From NCBI RefSeq assembly GCF_032108445.1, contig NZ_CP134876.1:6014001-6078000 (forward strand): a DNA stretch of 64,000 nt. Direction: 5' to 3'. The position numbers were made by a program, and so were the translations under genes. Source of the stretch: Micromonospora halotolerans (GTDB lineage: Bacteria > Actinomycetota > Actinomycetes > Mycobacteriales > Micromonosporaceae). The notes beneath the pieces are model-generated. The model was given only the letters and a program-made list of their open reading frames with translations. It did not search any database and was not told where the DNA came from. Below, piece after piece: positions 52,781 to 61,558 of the stretch (the stretch's first letter is position 1; every line of letters starts with the position of its first letter).

Positions 52781-52950
52781 GGTCGACAGGGCGACTCCGT
52801 CACTCTGCCGGAGCAGCCTGTCGTCACGTCCGATCAGCGTGCCGTCGAGGCGGCTACCGGTGTAGACCTGCAGCGACGACTGGTCGGTACCGACCTCCAG
52901 CCGGTCCCACTCCGCCGCTCGCCCGGCGGACCGGGCTTCGCGTGGGGCTG
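52763..52950 (-). pseudogene. aldose 1-epimerase (GalM-type) C-terminal remnant
   Basis: One frame on the minus strand reads RLEVGTDQSSLQVYTGSRLD then GTLIGRDDRLLRQSDGVALS, ending at a TAG inside the P450 gene's 3' end. It follows the galactose mutarotase pattern LQVYTGNFLDGTLxGK...YRQGDGxALET. The catalytic His/Glu parts and start are absent. It suggests a sugar mutarotase gene once stood here. Confidence 0.6.
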
Positions 52951-52954
52951 GCGG

Positions 52955-53674
52955 TCAGGGCTCGTGGTAGCCGGCCCAGGAGCCGCGAACGTGGCCGATG
53001 TGGCGTCGCATCAGCTCGGCCACCTTCGGCGCGTCGCCGGCCACCACCAGATCGACGATCTGCTCGTGCTCGGCGGCCGAACGCCCCAGCTCGCCACGCT
53101 CGGCGAGCCCTTGCAGGCCGTACAGGCGGCTGCGGGCCCGTAGGTTCCCCACCACGTCGATGAGATGGCGGTTTCCGGCGAGGGCGAGCAATGAGAGATG
53201 GAAACGCCGGTCGACCTCGACGTAGCCGATCAGGTCGCCGGTCTCGGCGAGCCGCTCCACCTCCCTCGCCAGCGGACGCAGCTCCTCGACCGCCGCCCGG
53301 GTGGGCTCGTTGATGGCCCGGGCGATCTCGGCCACGGTGGGCACCTCAATCAGTGTGCGCAGCGAAGTGATCTCGTCCAGGTCCCGGTCACTGAGCTCCT
53401 TGACCCGGAAGCCCTTGTTTCGAACGATCGTGACCAGTTCCTCGTTGGCGAGGTCGAGCATCGCTTCGCGCACCGGCGTGGCGGAGACACCGAACTGCTC
53501 CGCGAGGGTCGGCGCGGAGTACAACACGCCGGGTCGCATCTGTCCCGTGATGACCGCGCCCCGCAGGATGTGGGCGATCTCCTGCCGAAGGTTGGGCCGG
53601 CCGCCGAACTGCGGCAGAGAGAGGGCGTCCGGGGCCAGGGGCCCGGTCGCGGTGTCACCCCTTGTCTCCTTCAT
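52955..53674 (-). CDS. GntR/FadR-type transcriptional regulator
   Basis: 239 residues. Winged helix (LRQEIAHILRGAVITGQMRPG ... LAEQFGVSATPVREAMLDLANEELV) and an all-helical FCD effector domain with metal-site residues (DRRFHLSLL, HEQIV, RHIGHV). Its ATG overlaps the stop of the racemase-family gene by 4 nt, so it is the last gene of the minus-strand importer operon and presumably controls both divergent hydroxyproline operons. Confidence 0.93.
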   Translation of the reverse strand: MKETRGDTATGPLAPDALSLPQFGGRPNLRQEIAHILRGAVITGQMRPGVLYSAPTLAEQFGVSATPVREAMLDLANEELVTIVRNKGFRVKELSDRDLDEITSLRTLIEVPTVAEIARAINEPTRAAVEELRPLAREVERLAETGDLIGYVEVDRRFHLSLLALAGNRHLIDVVGNLRARSRLYGLQGLAERGELGRSAAEHEQIVDLVVAGDAPKVAELMRRHIGHVRGSWAGYHEP

Positions 53675-54681
53675 CGCAGCGCAAATCCCAGTCCGACGGG
53701 GTCGTTGGCCTCAAGAACGAAATGGTGTTCACCAGTTCGGTAGGCCATCCCCCGCACCTCCGAAACGTAGGCCGGGCGGCCTTCTGCTTCCAACTCTTGC
53801 ACGACGCGGCCCAGGAACCGTGTTCCGACCACCGAGTCGTGCGTTAGCACCTGGTCAGGGGCGAGTTGCCCCGATGATGCTAGCAGCGCGACCCGCGCGG
53901 AGGTGCCTGACCCACACGGCGACCGGTCGACCTCACCGTCGGCGAACACGGTGATGTTGCGCTGGTGTGGGCCGTCGGACCGTCGGCCGAGATCCTCGAA
54001 CAGAATTGTGCCGTAGATACCGTCAAGCCGCGGTTCGCTCGGATGCCGGGCCCATTCGGTCCCGTTGAGTTTCCATTTGATTTCGCGGCCGAGCGCCAGC
54101 AGATCACCGTAATGCTCGGGGTCGACCGACAGCCCGAGGACCGAGGCGTCGACGGAGGCGTAAATCGCCCCACCGTAGCTGATGTCCGCGCGCACCGGGC
54201 CCCGGCTGGTGTTCACGGCGATGCCTTGACCCAGAACGTACGCGGGCACGTTGCGGAAGCTGACGCCCCTGACCTCCCCGGCCACGCAGGAGACGGTGGC
54301 CGTGACGCGACCTGACGGTACGTCGATCACCACGTCGGTCTCCCCGTCCGGGGCGGCGTCCACGAGCCTGCTCCGGACCGCCCACGCACCCAGCGCGATG
54401 GTGCCGTGTCCGCACGCCGTCGAGTAGCCGTCCTTGTGCCAGAACAGCACCCCGAAGTGGGCGCCCTCGTCGTCCGGTGGCACGACGAAGCAGCCGTACA
54501 TGTCGGCGTGGCCACGAGGTTCGTTGACCAGGAGCCGGCGCACCGCGTCGACGTGTTCATCGCGCTGGGCGTGTTCGCGCCGTTCCAGCACGGTGCTGCC
54601 GGGAATCTCCGGGACGCCTTCGGTGACGATGCGGAACGGCTCTCCCGCCGTGTGGTAGTCGGTGGCACGAATGTCTTGCAT
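53671..54681 (-). CDS. proline racemase / 4-hydroxyproline 2-epimerase family enzyme (1)
   Basis: 336 residues. Both catalytic cysteines are present: C90 in TACGHGTIALG and C256 in DRSPCGSGTSAR, which fits a racemase or epimerase rather than a 3-hydroxyproline dehydratase. Four nt separate it from the ATPase gene upstream, and it overlaps the FadR gene. Expected to interconvert trans-4-hydroxy-L-proline and cis-4-hydroxy-D-proline, or a related isomer. A second family member lies at 60508, with about one-third similarity, so the two may take different substrates. Confidence 0.88.
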   Translation of the reverse strand: MQDIRATDYHTAGEPFRIVTEGVPEIPGSTVLERREHAQRDEHVDAVRRLLVNEPRGHADMYGCFVVPPDDEGAHFGVLFWHKDGYSTACGHGTIALGAWAVRSRLVDAAPDGETDVVIDVPSGRVTATVSCVAGEVRGVSFRNVPAYVLGQGIAVNTSRGPVRADISYGGAIYASVDASVLGLSVDPEHYGDLLALGREIKWKLNGTEWARHPSEPRLDGIYGTILFEDLGRRSDGPHQRNITVFADGEVDRSPCGSGTSARVALLASSGQLAPDQVLTHDSVVGTRFLGRVVQELEAEGRPAYVSEVRGMAYRTGEHHFVLEANDPVGLGFALR

Positions 54682-54685
54682 CGCC

Positions 54686-55414
54686 TCAGGCCCCCAGGTA
54701 CGCCTCGACCACGCGGGAGTCGCGCGCGAGTTCGCGGGCCGCTCCCTGCAGGGTGATCACACCGTTCTCCACCACGTACGCGCGGTGCGCGATCTTGAGC
54801 GCGGCCCGGGCGTTCTGCTCGACGAGCAGCACCGAGGTGCCGTCGGCGTTGATCTGGCGGATCAGCTTCATGATCTGGGCCACCACGAGTGGCGCGAGCC
54901 CCATCGAGGGCTCGTCCAGCATCAGCAGCTTGGGCCCGGAGACCAGCGCGCGACCGACGGCGAGCATCTGCTGCTCGCCGCCGGACAGGTTCCCGCCCTG
55001 CTGGTTGCGCCGCTCGGCGAGCCGCGGCAGCAGGGAGTAGACCTCGTCGATCCGGCGGCTGACCACGGCCTTGTCGTTGACCAGGTAGCCGCCGAGTTGC
55101 AGGTTCTCGTGGACGGTCAGCCGGGAGAAGATGCGGCGTCCCTCCGGCACGTGCACCACCCCGGCGCCGACGATCTCCCACGGCTTGGCCTTGGTGATGT
55201 CCCTGCCGAACGCGCGCACGGTGCCGCCGGTGGACCGCACCACCCCGGAAACGGTGGCGAGCGTGCTGGTCTTGCCCGCGCCGTTGTTGCCGAGCAGCGT
55301 GATGATCTCGCCCTCACCGACGGTCAGGGTCAGCCCCCGGAGGGCGTGGACGCGGCCGTAGTGGACGTCGAGACCGTCGATTTCGAGGGCACAGCGGCCG
55401 GCGGCGTCACTCAT
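54686..55414 (-). CDS. ABC transporter ATPase, branched-chain amino acid type (LivF-like)
   Basis: 242 residues. Walker A GNNGAGKTS, signature LSGGEQQMLAVGRAL, Walker B LLMLDEPSMGLAP, the LivF hallmark. The start overlaps the LivG-like stop by 8 nt. Part of the five-gene importer; in this context hydroxyproline or a proline derivative is the likely cargo. Confidence 0.95.
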   Translation of the reverse strand: MSDAAGRCALEIDGLDVHYGRVHALRGLTLTVGEGEIITLLGNNGAGKTSTLATVSGVVRSTGGTVRAFGRDITKAKPWEIVGAGVVHVPEGRRIFSRLTVHENLQLGGYLVNDKAVVSRRIDEVYSLLPRLAERRNQQGGNLSGGEQQMLAVGRALVSGPKLLMLDEPSMGLAPLVVAQIMKLIRQINADGTSVLLVEQNARAALKIAHRAYVVENGVITLQGAARELARDSRVVEAYLGA

Positions 55415-56225
55415 GGCTCATCATCTCCTCGCTGGTGTCCTCCTCGTCGTCGTCCTTGCCGAGGTACGCCTCGATCACGGCCGGGTCGCGGCGTACCTCC
55501 TCGGGAGTGCCGTCGGCGATCTCCCGGCCGAAGTTCAGCACGACGACCCGGCGCGACACCTGCATGACGAGGTCCATGTCGTGCTCGATGAGCACGATGG
55601 CGATGCCGAGCGCACTGATGCGCTGCAGCAGATCGAGTAGCTCGCCCTTCTCGCCGTAGTTGAGGCCTGCGGCGGGCTCGTCCAGCAGAAGCACCTTGGG
55701 CCCGCGGGCGAGGGCGCGGGCGATCTCGACGCGCCGCTGCTCGCCGTACGGAAGGTTCCGCGCCAGGCCACCGCGGTCGCCGCGCAGGCCCACGAAGTCG
55801 AGCCACCGATTGGCCTCGTCGGTCGCCTCCCGTTCCGAGCGCCGGAACCGCGGCGTGTGCAGGAGCGCGTCGAGGGCGTTCTGCCGCAGCCGCAGGTGCA
55901 TCCCGGCGCGGACGTTGTCGAGCACCGTCAGCTCACCGAACAGGCGCAGGTTCTGGAAGGTGCGCGACGCCCCCCGGGCCGCGATCGCGGATGGCCGCAG
56001 GCCGGTGATGTCCGCACCGTGCAGCGTGATCGAGCCGCCGGTGGGCTTGTAGAAGCCCGTGATGCAGTTGAACGCGCTGGTCTTGCCGGCACCGTTGGGA
56101 CCGACGAGCGAGAGGACGTCGCCTTCGTAGACCTGGAAGGTCAGCCCGTCGACGGCCTTCACCCCGCCGAAGTCCAGGTGCAGGTCCTGCACCCGCAGGA
56201 GCGGTACGGACTCTCGCGTGCTCAC
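55407..56225 (-). CDS. ABC transporter ATPase, branched-chain amino acid type (LivG-like)
   Basis: 272 residues. Walker A GPNGAGKTS, signature LPYGEQRRVEIARAL, Walker B LLLDEPAAGLN, and the LivG-type RTFQNLRLFGELTVLDNV. An acidic C-terminal tail (DDDEEDTSEE) is slightly unusual. Overlaps the LivM-like gene by 4 nt. Confidence 0.95.
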   Translation of the reverse strand: MSTRESVPLLRVQDLHLDFGGVKAVDGLTFQVYEGDVLSLVGPNGAGKTSAFNCITGFYKPTGGSITLHGADITGLRPSAIAARGASRTFQNLRLFGELTVLDNVRAGMHLRLRQNALDALLHTPRFRRSEREATDEANRWLDFVGLRGDRGGLARNLPYGEQRRVEIARALARGPKVLLLDEPAAGLNYGEKGELLDLLQRISALGIAIVLIEHDMDLVMQVSRRVVVLNFGREIADGTPEEVRRDPAVIEAYLGKDDDEEDTSEEMMSHE

Positions 56226-57259
56226 GGCACTACCTCCTTGGCCTCGCGCACGTCATGCTCCTCGGCCTTGCGCTGGTCGCGCCGGGACTGCCGTTCCACG
56301 GCCCGCGCCGGCCACAGCCCCTGCCGACGGAAGATCATCACGATGATGAGCAGGATCCCGAACACGAAGTACCGGTAGTCCGCGACCTCCCGGAGAAGCT
56401 CGGGCAGCACGCTGATGAAGATGGCGCCGAGCACGACGCCGGGCGTCGAGCCCATGCCACCGAGCACGACGGCCATCAGGATGAGGGCCGACCACAGGAA
56501 GGTGAAGCTCGGTGGGGAGATGGCGGACAGCTGGGCGCCGAAGAGGATGCCGGCGAGGCCACCCCAGATGGCACCGCCGATGTAGGCGGCGAGCTTCACC
56601 CGGTACGTGTTGATGCCCATGGCCTCGGCGGCGTCCTCGTCCTCGCGGATGAACCGCCAGGCGCGGCCGAGCCGGCTGCGGCCGAGCCGCGCCGCGCCGA
56701 GGACGGCCAGGGCGACGACCACCACACAGGTGTAGTAGAGGCCGACGGGGCCGCTCAGGTCGACCCCGAGCAGCATGATGCCGGGGATCCCGTAGATGCC
56801 GGACGGCCCACCGGTGATGGTGAGGTTGTTCGCCGTGATGCGGATGATCTCCCCGAAGCCGAGGGTCACGATCGCCAGGTAGTCGCTGCGCAGCCGCAGG
56901 GTGGGTCCACCGATCACGATGCCCGCGACCACCGCCGCGACGATGACGACGGGCACCGTGGCCAGCAGCGGCCAGCCGTACCTGGTGGCGAGGACGCCGC
57001 TGACGTAGGCGCCGATGGCGAAGAACGCGGCGTACCCGAGGTCGAGCAGGCCGCAGTAGCCGACGACGATGTTGAGGCCGACCGCGAGCATCACGAACAG
57101 CAGCGCGGAGGTCATCACCGACAGGGCGTAGTTGGTGGCGGTGATGAACGGCACCAGCAACGCGACGGCCAGTCCGACCAGGCCGAGGTAGCGGTTCTGC
57201 TGGATGCGGTCGAAGAGTGCACGGGCGCGGGCAGGTGACGTGGCGAGGTTGGTGGTCAT
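56222..57259 (-). CDS. ABC transporter permease, branched-chain amino acid type (LivM-like)
   Basis: 345 residues, about nine membrane segments, with GLNIVVGYCGLLDLGYAAFF and the ATPase-contact segment REDEDAAEAMGINTYRVKL. A charged C-terminal tail follows. The ATG at 57259 overlaps the LivH-like stop (ATGA). Confidence 0.95.
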   Translation of the reverse strand: MTTNLATSPARARALFDRIQQNRYLGLVGLAVALLVPFITATNYALSVMTSALLFVMLAVGLNIVVGYCGLLDLGYAAFFAIGAYVSGVLATRYGWPLLATVPVVIVAAVVAGIVIGGPTLRLRSDYLAIVTLGFGEIIRITANNLTITGGPSGIYGIPGIMLLGVDLSGPVGLYYTCVVVVALAVLGAARLGRSRLGRAWRFIREDEDAAEAMGINTYRVKLAAYIGGAIWGGLAGILFGAQLSAISPPSFTFLWSALILMAVVLGGMGSTPGVVLGAIFISVLPELLREVADYRYFVFGILLIIVMIFRRQGLWPARAVERQSRRDQRKAEEHDVREAKEVVP

Positions 57260-58152
57260 CAGACACGCTCCGTAACGCGCTCGCCGAGGATGCCGGTCGG
57301 GCGGAGCGTGAGGAAGATGATGAGGAAGGTGAAGGCGAAGACATCGCGCCACTGCCCGCCGATCCAGGCGGTGCCGATCGACTCGAGCAGGCCGAGCGCC
57401 AGGCCGCCGAGCATCGCGCCCTTGATGTTGCCGATGCCGCCGATGACGGCCGCGGTGAACGCCTTGAGCCCGATGATGAACCCCATCAGGAAGTCGATCT
57501 TCCCGTAGTAGCCGCCGGCCATCACGCCGGCGGCGCCGGCGAGGGCGGAGCCGATGAAGAAGGTGCGGGCGATGACGGCGTCGACGTTGATGCCCATGTA
57601 CAGGGCCGCCGTCGGGTCCTGGGAGATGGCGCGCATGGCCCGCCCGGTCTCGGTCCCCATGACGAGCCACTGGAGGCCGGCCATCAGCAGGATCGCGATC
57701 AGGATGAGACTGGCCTGCTGGATGGTGATGCGGGCGCCGAGCAGATTGACCGAGTCGCCCGCCAGCCGGACCGGGTAGACCTCGGGGTTGGGCCCGGCCA
57801 GCAGGCGCATCCCGTACTCGAGCGCGAACGAGGCGCCCACCGCGGTGATCAGTACGGAGAGCCGGGGCGCGCCGCGCAGGGGACGGTAGGCGACCCGCTC
57901 GAGCAGCAGGCCGGCCGTTCCGGTCACCAGCATCGCGATGATCAGGACGATGAGCAGCGCCACGAAGCCGAGGCCGGTCGCCAGGCCGCCGGCGACGCTC
58001 AGGACGCCGAAACCGACGAACGCACCGAGCATGTACAGGTCGCCGTGGGCGAAGTTGAGGAGCCTGATGATGCCGTACACCATCGTGTAGCCCAGGGCGA
58101 CCAGGGCGTAGAACGATCCGACGAAGAGACCGTTCCAGAGAAGTTGGGTCAT
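57259..58152 (-). CDS. ABC transporter permease, branched-chain amino acid type (LivH-like)
   Basis: 297 residues, about eight membrane segments; LLNFAHGDLYMLGAFVG and GRAMRAISQDPTAALYMGINVD are LivH signatures. GGAGGG lies 5 nt before the ATG at 58152. Follows the binding-protein gene after a hairpin. Confidence 0.95.
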   Translation of the reverse strand: MTQLLWNGLFVGSFYALVALGYTMVYGIIRLLNFAHGDLYMLGAFVGFGVLSVAGGLATGLGFVALLIVLIIAMLVTGTAGLLLERVAYRPLRGAPRLSVLITAVGASFALEYGMRLLAGPNPEVYPVRLAGDSVNLLGARITIQQASLILIAILLMAGLQWLVMGTETGRAMRAISQDPTAALYMGINVDAVIARTFFIGSALAGAAGVMAGGYYGKIDFLMGFIIGLKAFTAAVIGGIGNIKGAMLGGLALGLLESIGTAWIGGQWRDVFAFTFLIIFLTLRPTGILGERVTERV

Positions 58153-58171
58153 GGGAGCCCTCCGGGGAACG

Positions 58172-58205
58172 CCCGGCGGCGCGCTCCTGGGAGGGCGCCG
58201 CCGGG
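58172..58205 (-). terminator. intra-operon hairpin after the binding-protein gene
   Basis: CCCGGCGGCG / CGCCGCCGGG, 10-bp stem, 14-nt loop, just past the stop at 58216. Such hairpins usually keep binding-protein mRNA more abundant than permease mRNA. Confidence 0.6.
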
Positions 58206-58215
58206 AGCAGGCGAT

Positions 58216-59391
58216 CTACTGCAGGGTGTCCTTGAGGACGATCTTGCCCTTCTCCACCGTGAGGATCTGGAAGCCACCGCTGGAGAGCGTGTGGTCGGGC
58301 GTGAACTTCAGCGGCCCGGAGAACAGCTGAAGACCGTCGATCCCCTCGAGTGCCTTGATGACGGCGTCGCCGTCGGTCGAGCCGGCCTGCTTGACCGCCT
58401 CGGCGGCCACCCGCACCGCGTCGTAGGCCTGGGTGGAGTACGGACCGGGGGCGGCGCCGAACTTGCTCTTGTAGTCCGCGATCCACTTGTCGGCGCCCTG
58501 GATCGTCTCCGGGGTCTGCGTCATGGTGGCGAAGACGCCTTCGGCGGCCTCGGAGCCGGCGATGTCCACCAGCTTCTGGTCGACCGACCCGTCGGCGACC
58601 ATGACCTTGCCGGTGTAGCCCGCCTGCCGCAGCTGACGGATGATGAGGCCGCCCTCCTGGTAGTAGCCGGTCCAGTAGATGAAGTCCGGCTGGCCCTTCA
58701 GGATGGCGTTGACGTTGGCGCTGTAGTCGCTCTCACCCGCGGTGACCGACTCCCGTCCGGCGAGCGCCGGCGAGCCGGTCAGCAGCTTGGCGGTGGTGTC
58801 GGCGATGTCCTTGGAGTAGCTGGTGTTGTCGTCCATGAGGGCGACCTTGGTGGCGCCCACCTTCTTCATGAACTTGAACGCCGCATCGGACTGCTGCGCG
58901 CCGGTGCCGTTGATCAGGAAGACGTTCTTCTTGTGCTGCTTGACCAGCTCGTTGGAGTTGGCGGCCGGGATGAGCATGGGCACGTCGGCCTTCTCGAAGA
59001 TCGGCAACGTCGGGAGCGTCGCACCCGAGCAGTAGCCGCCGACCGAGATCTTCACACCCGCGGTGACCAGCTTGTTGGCGCCCGCCGTGGCGCTCTTGGC
59101 GTCGCACGCCTCGTCCTCGACCTTGAGCTCGAGCTTGCGCCCGTCGACGCCGCCCTTGCCGTTGATCTCGTCGACGGCGAGTTGCGCCCCGTTCTTCATG
59201 TACGGGCCGATGGCCGAGCTGCTGCCGGACAGCGGCGTCAGCATGCCGAGGACGATCGGCCCCTTGTCCGACGACTGCTCGCCCCCTCCCGAGGCGAGCC
59301 CGTTGCCACAGGCGGAGAGCATCATGGCCGCAACCGCCGCGCCGCCCACGAGGGCGACTCGCGACAGCCGGCGGGTCAGGTATGCCGTCAT
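58216..59391 (-). CDS. ABC transporter substrate-binding lipoprotein, branched-chain amino acid type (LivK-like)
   Basis: 391 residues. Signal peptide with lipobox (VAAMMLSACGNG), then type-I periplasmic binding fold: IVLGMLTPLSGSSSAIGPYM, EDEACDAKSATAGANKLV, YSTQAYDAVRVAAEAVKQAG. The ATG at 59391 is chosen; a TTG at 59412 is also open. First gene of the minus operon and divergent from the catabolic operon, so ligand and substrate are probably the same: hydroxyproline or a proline betaine-like compound. Confidence 0.92.
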   Translation of the reverse strand: MTAYLTRRLSRVALVGGAAVAAMMLSACGNGLASGGGEQSSDKGPIVLGMLTPLSGSSSAIGPYMKNGAQLAVDEINGKGGVDGRKLELKVEDEACDAKSATAGANKLVTAGVKISVGGYCSGATLPTLPIFEKADVPMLIPAANSNELVKQHKKNVFLINGTGAQQSDAAFKFMKKVGATKVALMDDNTSYSKDIADTTAKLLTGSPALAGRESVTAGESDYSANVNAILKGQPDFIYWTGYYQEGGLIIRQLRQAGYTGKVMVADGSVDQKLVDIAGSEAAEGVFATMTQTPETIQGADKWIADYKSKFGAAPGPYSTQAYDAVRVAAEAVKQAGSTDGDAVIKALEGIDGLQLFSGPLKFTPDHTLSSGGFQILTVEKGKIVLKDTLQ

Positions 59392-59445
59392 TGCCAAACC
59401 CACTTCCCTCAAGGGCCGACGCGCGGACGGCCCAAGTAGCGACTG

Positions 59446-59595
59446 GTAGCACTACTGTGTGACGTAGCACTGAACTATGGCACAGGACACATCGTCGCTC
59501 TAGAGGTGCTCGTTGGGGTGTTACTGACGCGTGACTTGAGCACGGCGGGCTGTCGTGTAATATTTTACTGACCGTCACGAAAGGGGCTTTCCGAG
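59446..59595. promoter_or_regulatory. divergent promoter region of the two hydroxyproline operons
   Basis: GTAGCACTAC palindrome at 59446-59455, with GTAGCACT repeated at 59464-59471 (18 nt apart), and an AT-rich palindrome GTAATATTTTAC at 59557-59568. TTGAGC (59536-59541), 16 nt, TAATAT (59558-59563) is a plausible plus-strand promoter overlapped by the last palindrome. The FadR-type regulator is the likely binder. Confidence 0.5.
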
Positions 59596-60504
59596 ATGAC
59601 TGCTTCCCCCGCTGCCCGTACCCGCCCCTGGCGCGGCGTGCTCGTCGCGACCGCCCTGCCCTACCGCGACGACCTGTCCGTGGACTTCGACGCCTACGCC
59701 GACCACGTCCGATGGCTGGCCGAGAACGGCGTCCACGGCGTGACCCCGAACGGATCCCTGGGCGAGTACCAGGTGCTGACCGATGAGGAGCGTGCGAAGG
59801 TCGTCGAGGTGGCGGTCCAGGCCGCACCCGAGGGCTTCATCGTCATGCCCGGCGTGGGCGCCTACGGCGCCCTGGAGTCGCGGCGCTGGGCCGAGCAGGC
59901 AGCCGAGGCCGGTGCGCAGGCCGTCATGGCGCTCCCCCCGAACGCGTACCGCACGGACGAGCGGGCCGTCCTGGAGCACTACCGCGAGATCGCCAAGGCC
60001 GGCCTTCCGGTGACCGCGTACAACAACCCGATCGACACCAAGACCGACCTGACGCCCCGGATCCTCGCCACGCTGTACAACGAGGGCCTCATCGTGGGCG
60101 TCAAGGAGTTCAGCGGGGACGTGCGCCGGGCGTACGAGATCTCGGAGCTCGCGCCCGGGCTGGACCTGATGATCGGCACCGACGACGTCGTGCTCGAGGT
60201 CGGCATCGCGGGTGCCAAGGGGTGGGTCGCCGGCTACACGAACGCCTTCCCCCGCTCGACCGTGGCGCTGTACGAGGCCTCCGTGGCCGGGGACCTGGAG
60301 ACCGCGCTGCCGCTGTACCGGCTGCTGCACCCCCTGCTGCGCTGGGACTCGAAGACCGAGTTCGTGCAGGCGATCAAGCTCTCCATGGACATCGTGGGCC
60401 GTAAAGGCGGCGTCTGCCGACCGCCGCGGCAGCCGCTGACCGCCGAGCAGGAGCAGGCGGTCCGCGCCGCGACCGAGGCGGCCCTCGAAGCCGGACTGGC
60501 CTGA
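59596..60504 (+). CDS. DapA-family lyase/deaminase, probable pyrroline-4-hydroxy-2-carboxylate deaminase
   Basis: 302 residues, class I aldolase-like DapA family. Schiff-base Lys in VGVKEFSGD (K170) and Tyr in VTAYNNPID (Y142); GSLGEYQVLTDEER replaces the GTTGE of true DapA. In hydroxyproline catabolism such a protein converts Delta1-pyrroline-4-hydroxy-2-carboxylate to 2-oxoglutarate semialdehyde plus ammonia, and the semialdehyde dehydrogenase lies two genes downstream. Next gene starts 3 nt after its stop. Confidence 0.85.
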   Translation: MTASPAARTRPWRGVLVATALPYRDDLSVDFDAYADHVRWLAENGVHGVTPNGSLGEYQVLTDEERAKVVEVAVQAAPEGFIVMPGVGAYGALESRRWAEQAAEAGAQAVMALPPNAYRTDERAVLEHYREIAKAGLPVTAYNNPIDTKTDLTPRILATLYNEGLIVGVKEFSGDVRRAYEISELAPGLDLMIGTDDVVLEVGIAGAKGWVAGYTNAFPRSTVALYEASVAGDLETALPLYRLLHPLLRWDSKTEFVQAIKLSMDIVGRKGGVCRPPRQPLTAEQEQAVRAATEAALEAGLA

Positions 60505-60507
60505 GAC

Positions 60508-61512
60508 ATGCGCGCCCGCCGACTACTGCACGCCGTCGACTCGCACACCGAGGGCATGCCGACCAGGGTCATCACGGGCGGCGTGGCACCGCTGCCCGGC
60601 GCCACCATGATGGAGCGCCGCCGCTGGTTCCTCGACAACAGCGATGACCTGCGCACCTTGCTGATGTACGAGCCGCGCGGGCACTCCGCCATGTCCGGAG
60701 CGATCCTGCAGCCGCCGACGCGGCCCGACGCCGACTGGGGCGTGCTCTACATCGAGGTGTCCGGGTGCCTGCCGATGTGCGGGCACGGCACCATCGGGGT
60801 CGCCACCGTGCTGGTGGAGACCGGCATGGTGGAGGTGACCGAGCCGGTCACGACGATCCGCCTGGACACGCCCGCCGGCCTCGTGGTCGCGGAGGTCGCC
60901 GTCTCCGACGGCGCGGCCAAGGCGGTCACGATCCGCAACGTGCCGTCCTACTCCCAGCAGTTGGACGCGACGGTCGAGGTGCCTGGCTTCGGGACGGTCC
61001 GCTACGACCTCGCGTACGGCGGCAACTTCTACGCGATGGTCCACCTCGACGACCTCGGCCTGCCGTTCGACCGGGGACACAAGCAGGCGCTGCTGGACGC
61101 GGGGCTGGCGATCATGGAAGCGATCAACGAACAGGACCGCCCGATCCACGTCGACGACCCCGACATCAGCGGATGTCACCACGTACAGCTCATCGCTCCC
61201 GGCTCGGATGCCCGGCATTCGCGCCACGCGATGGCCATCCACCCGGGCTGGTTCGACCGGAGCCCGTGCGGTACCGGCACGAGCGCCCGCATGGCGCAGC
61301 TGCACGCGCGTGGCGAGCTGGCGTTGGGCGTCGACTTCGTCAACGAGTCCTTCATCGGGACGCGCTTCATCGGCCGGCTCGTCGAGGAGACCCGGCTCGC
61401 CGGCGACGTCACCGCCGTCGTACCGACCATCACCGGGCGCGCCTGGCTGACCGGCACGGCACAGTATTTCCTCGATCCGGACGACCCGTTCCCCGCGGGT
61501 TTCCTGCTCTGA
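60508..61512 (+). CDS. proline racemase / 4-hydroxyproline 2-epimerase family enzyme (2)
   Basis: 334 residues. C91 in LPMCGHGTIGVA and C254 in DRSPCGTGTSARMA are the two catalytic cysteines, so the enzyme should racemise or epimerise. It sits 3 nt after the DapA-like gene. Given its operon it is the better candidate for the hydroxyproline 2-epimerase; the paralogue at 53671 may act on another isomer or on proline. Confidence 0.9.
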   Translation: MRARRLLHAVDSHTEGMPTRVITGGVAPLPGATMMERRRWFLDNSDDLRTLLMYEPRGHSAMSGAILQPPTRPDADWGVLYIEVSGCLPMCGHGTIGVATVLVETGMVEVTEPVTTIRLDTPAGLVVAEVAVSDGAAKAVTIRNVPSYSQQLDATVEVPGFGTVRYDLAYGGNFYAMVHLDDLGLPFDRGHKQALLDAGLAIMEAINEQDRPIHVDDPDISGCHHVQLIAPGSDARHSRHAMAIHPGWFDRSPCGTGTSARMAQLHARGELALGVDFVNESFIGTRFIGRLVEETRLAGDVTAVVPTITGRAWLTGTAQYFLDPDDPFPAGFLL

Positions 61513-61558
61513 CCTGACAACACCCCCCGGCCGCACGTTCCAACGCTGAGGAGCCTTC

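Noticed and set aside
59446..59471. Direct repeat GTAGCACT twice as a possible CRISPR or iteron
   Set aside because: Only two short copies; better seen as part of a regulator-binding region.
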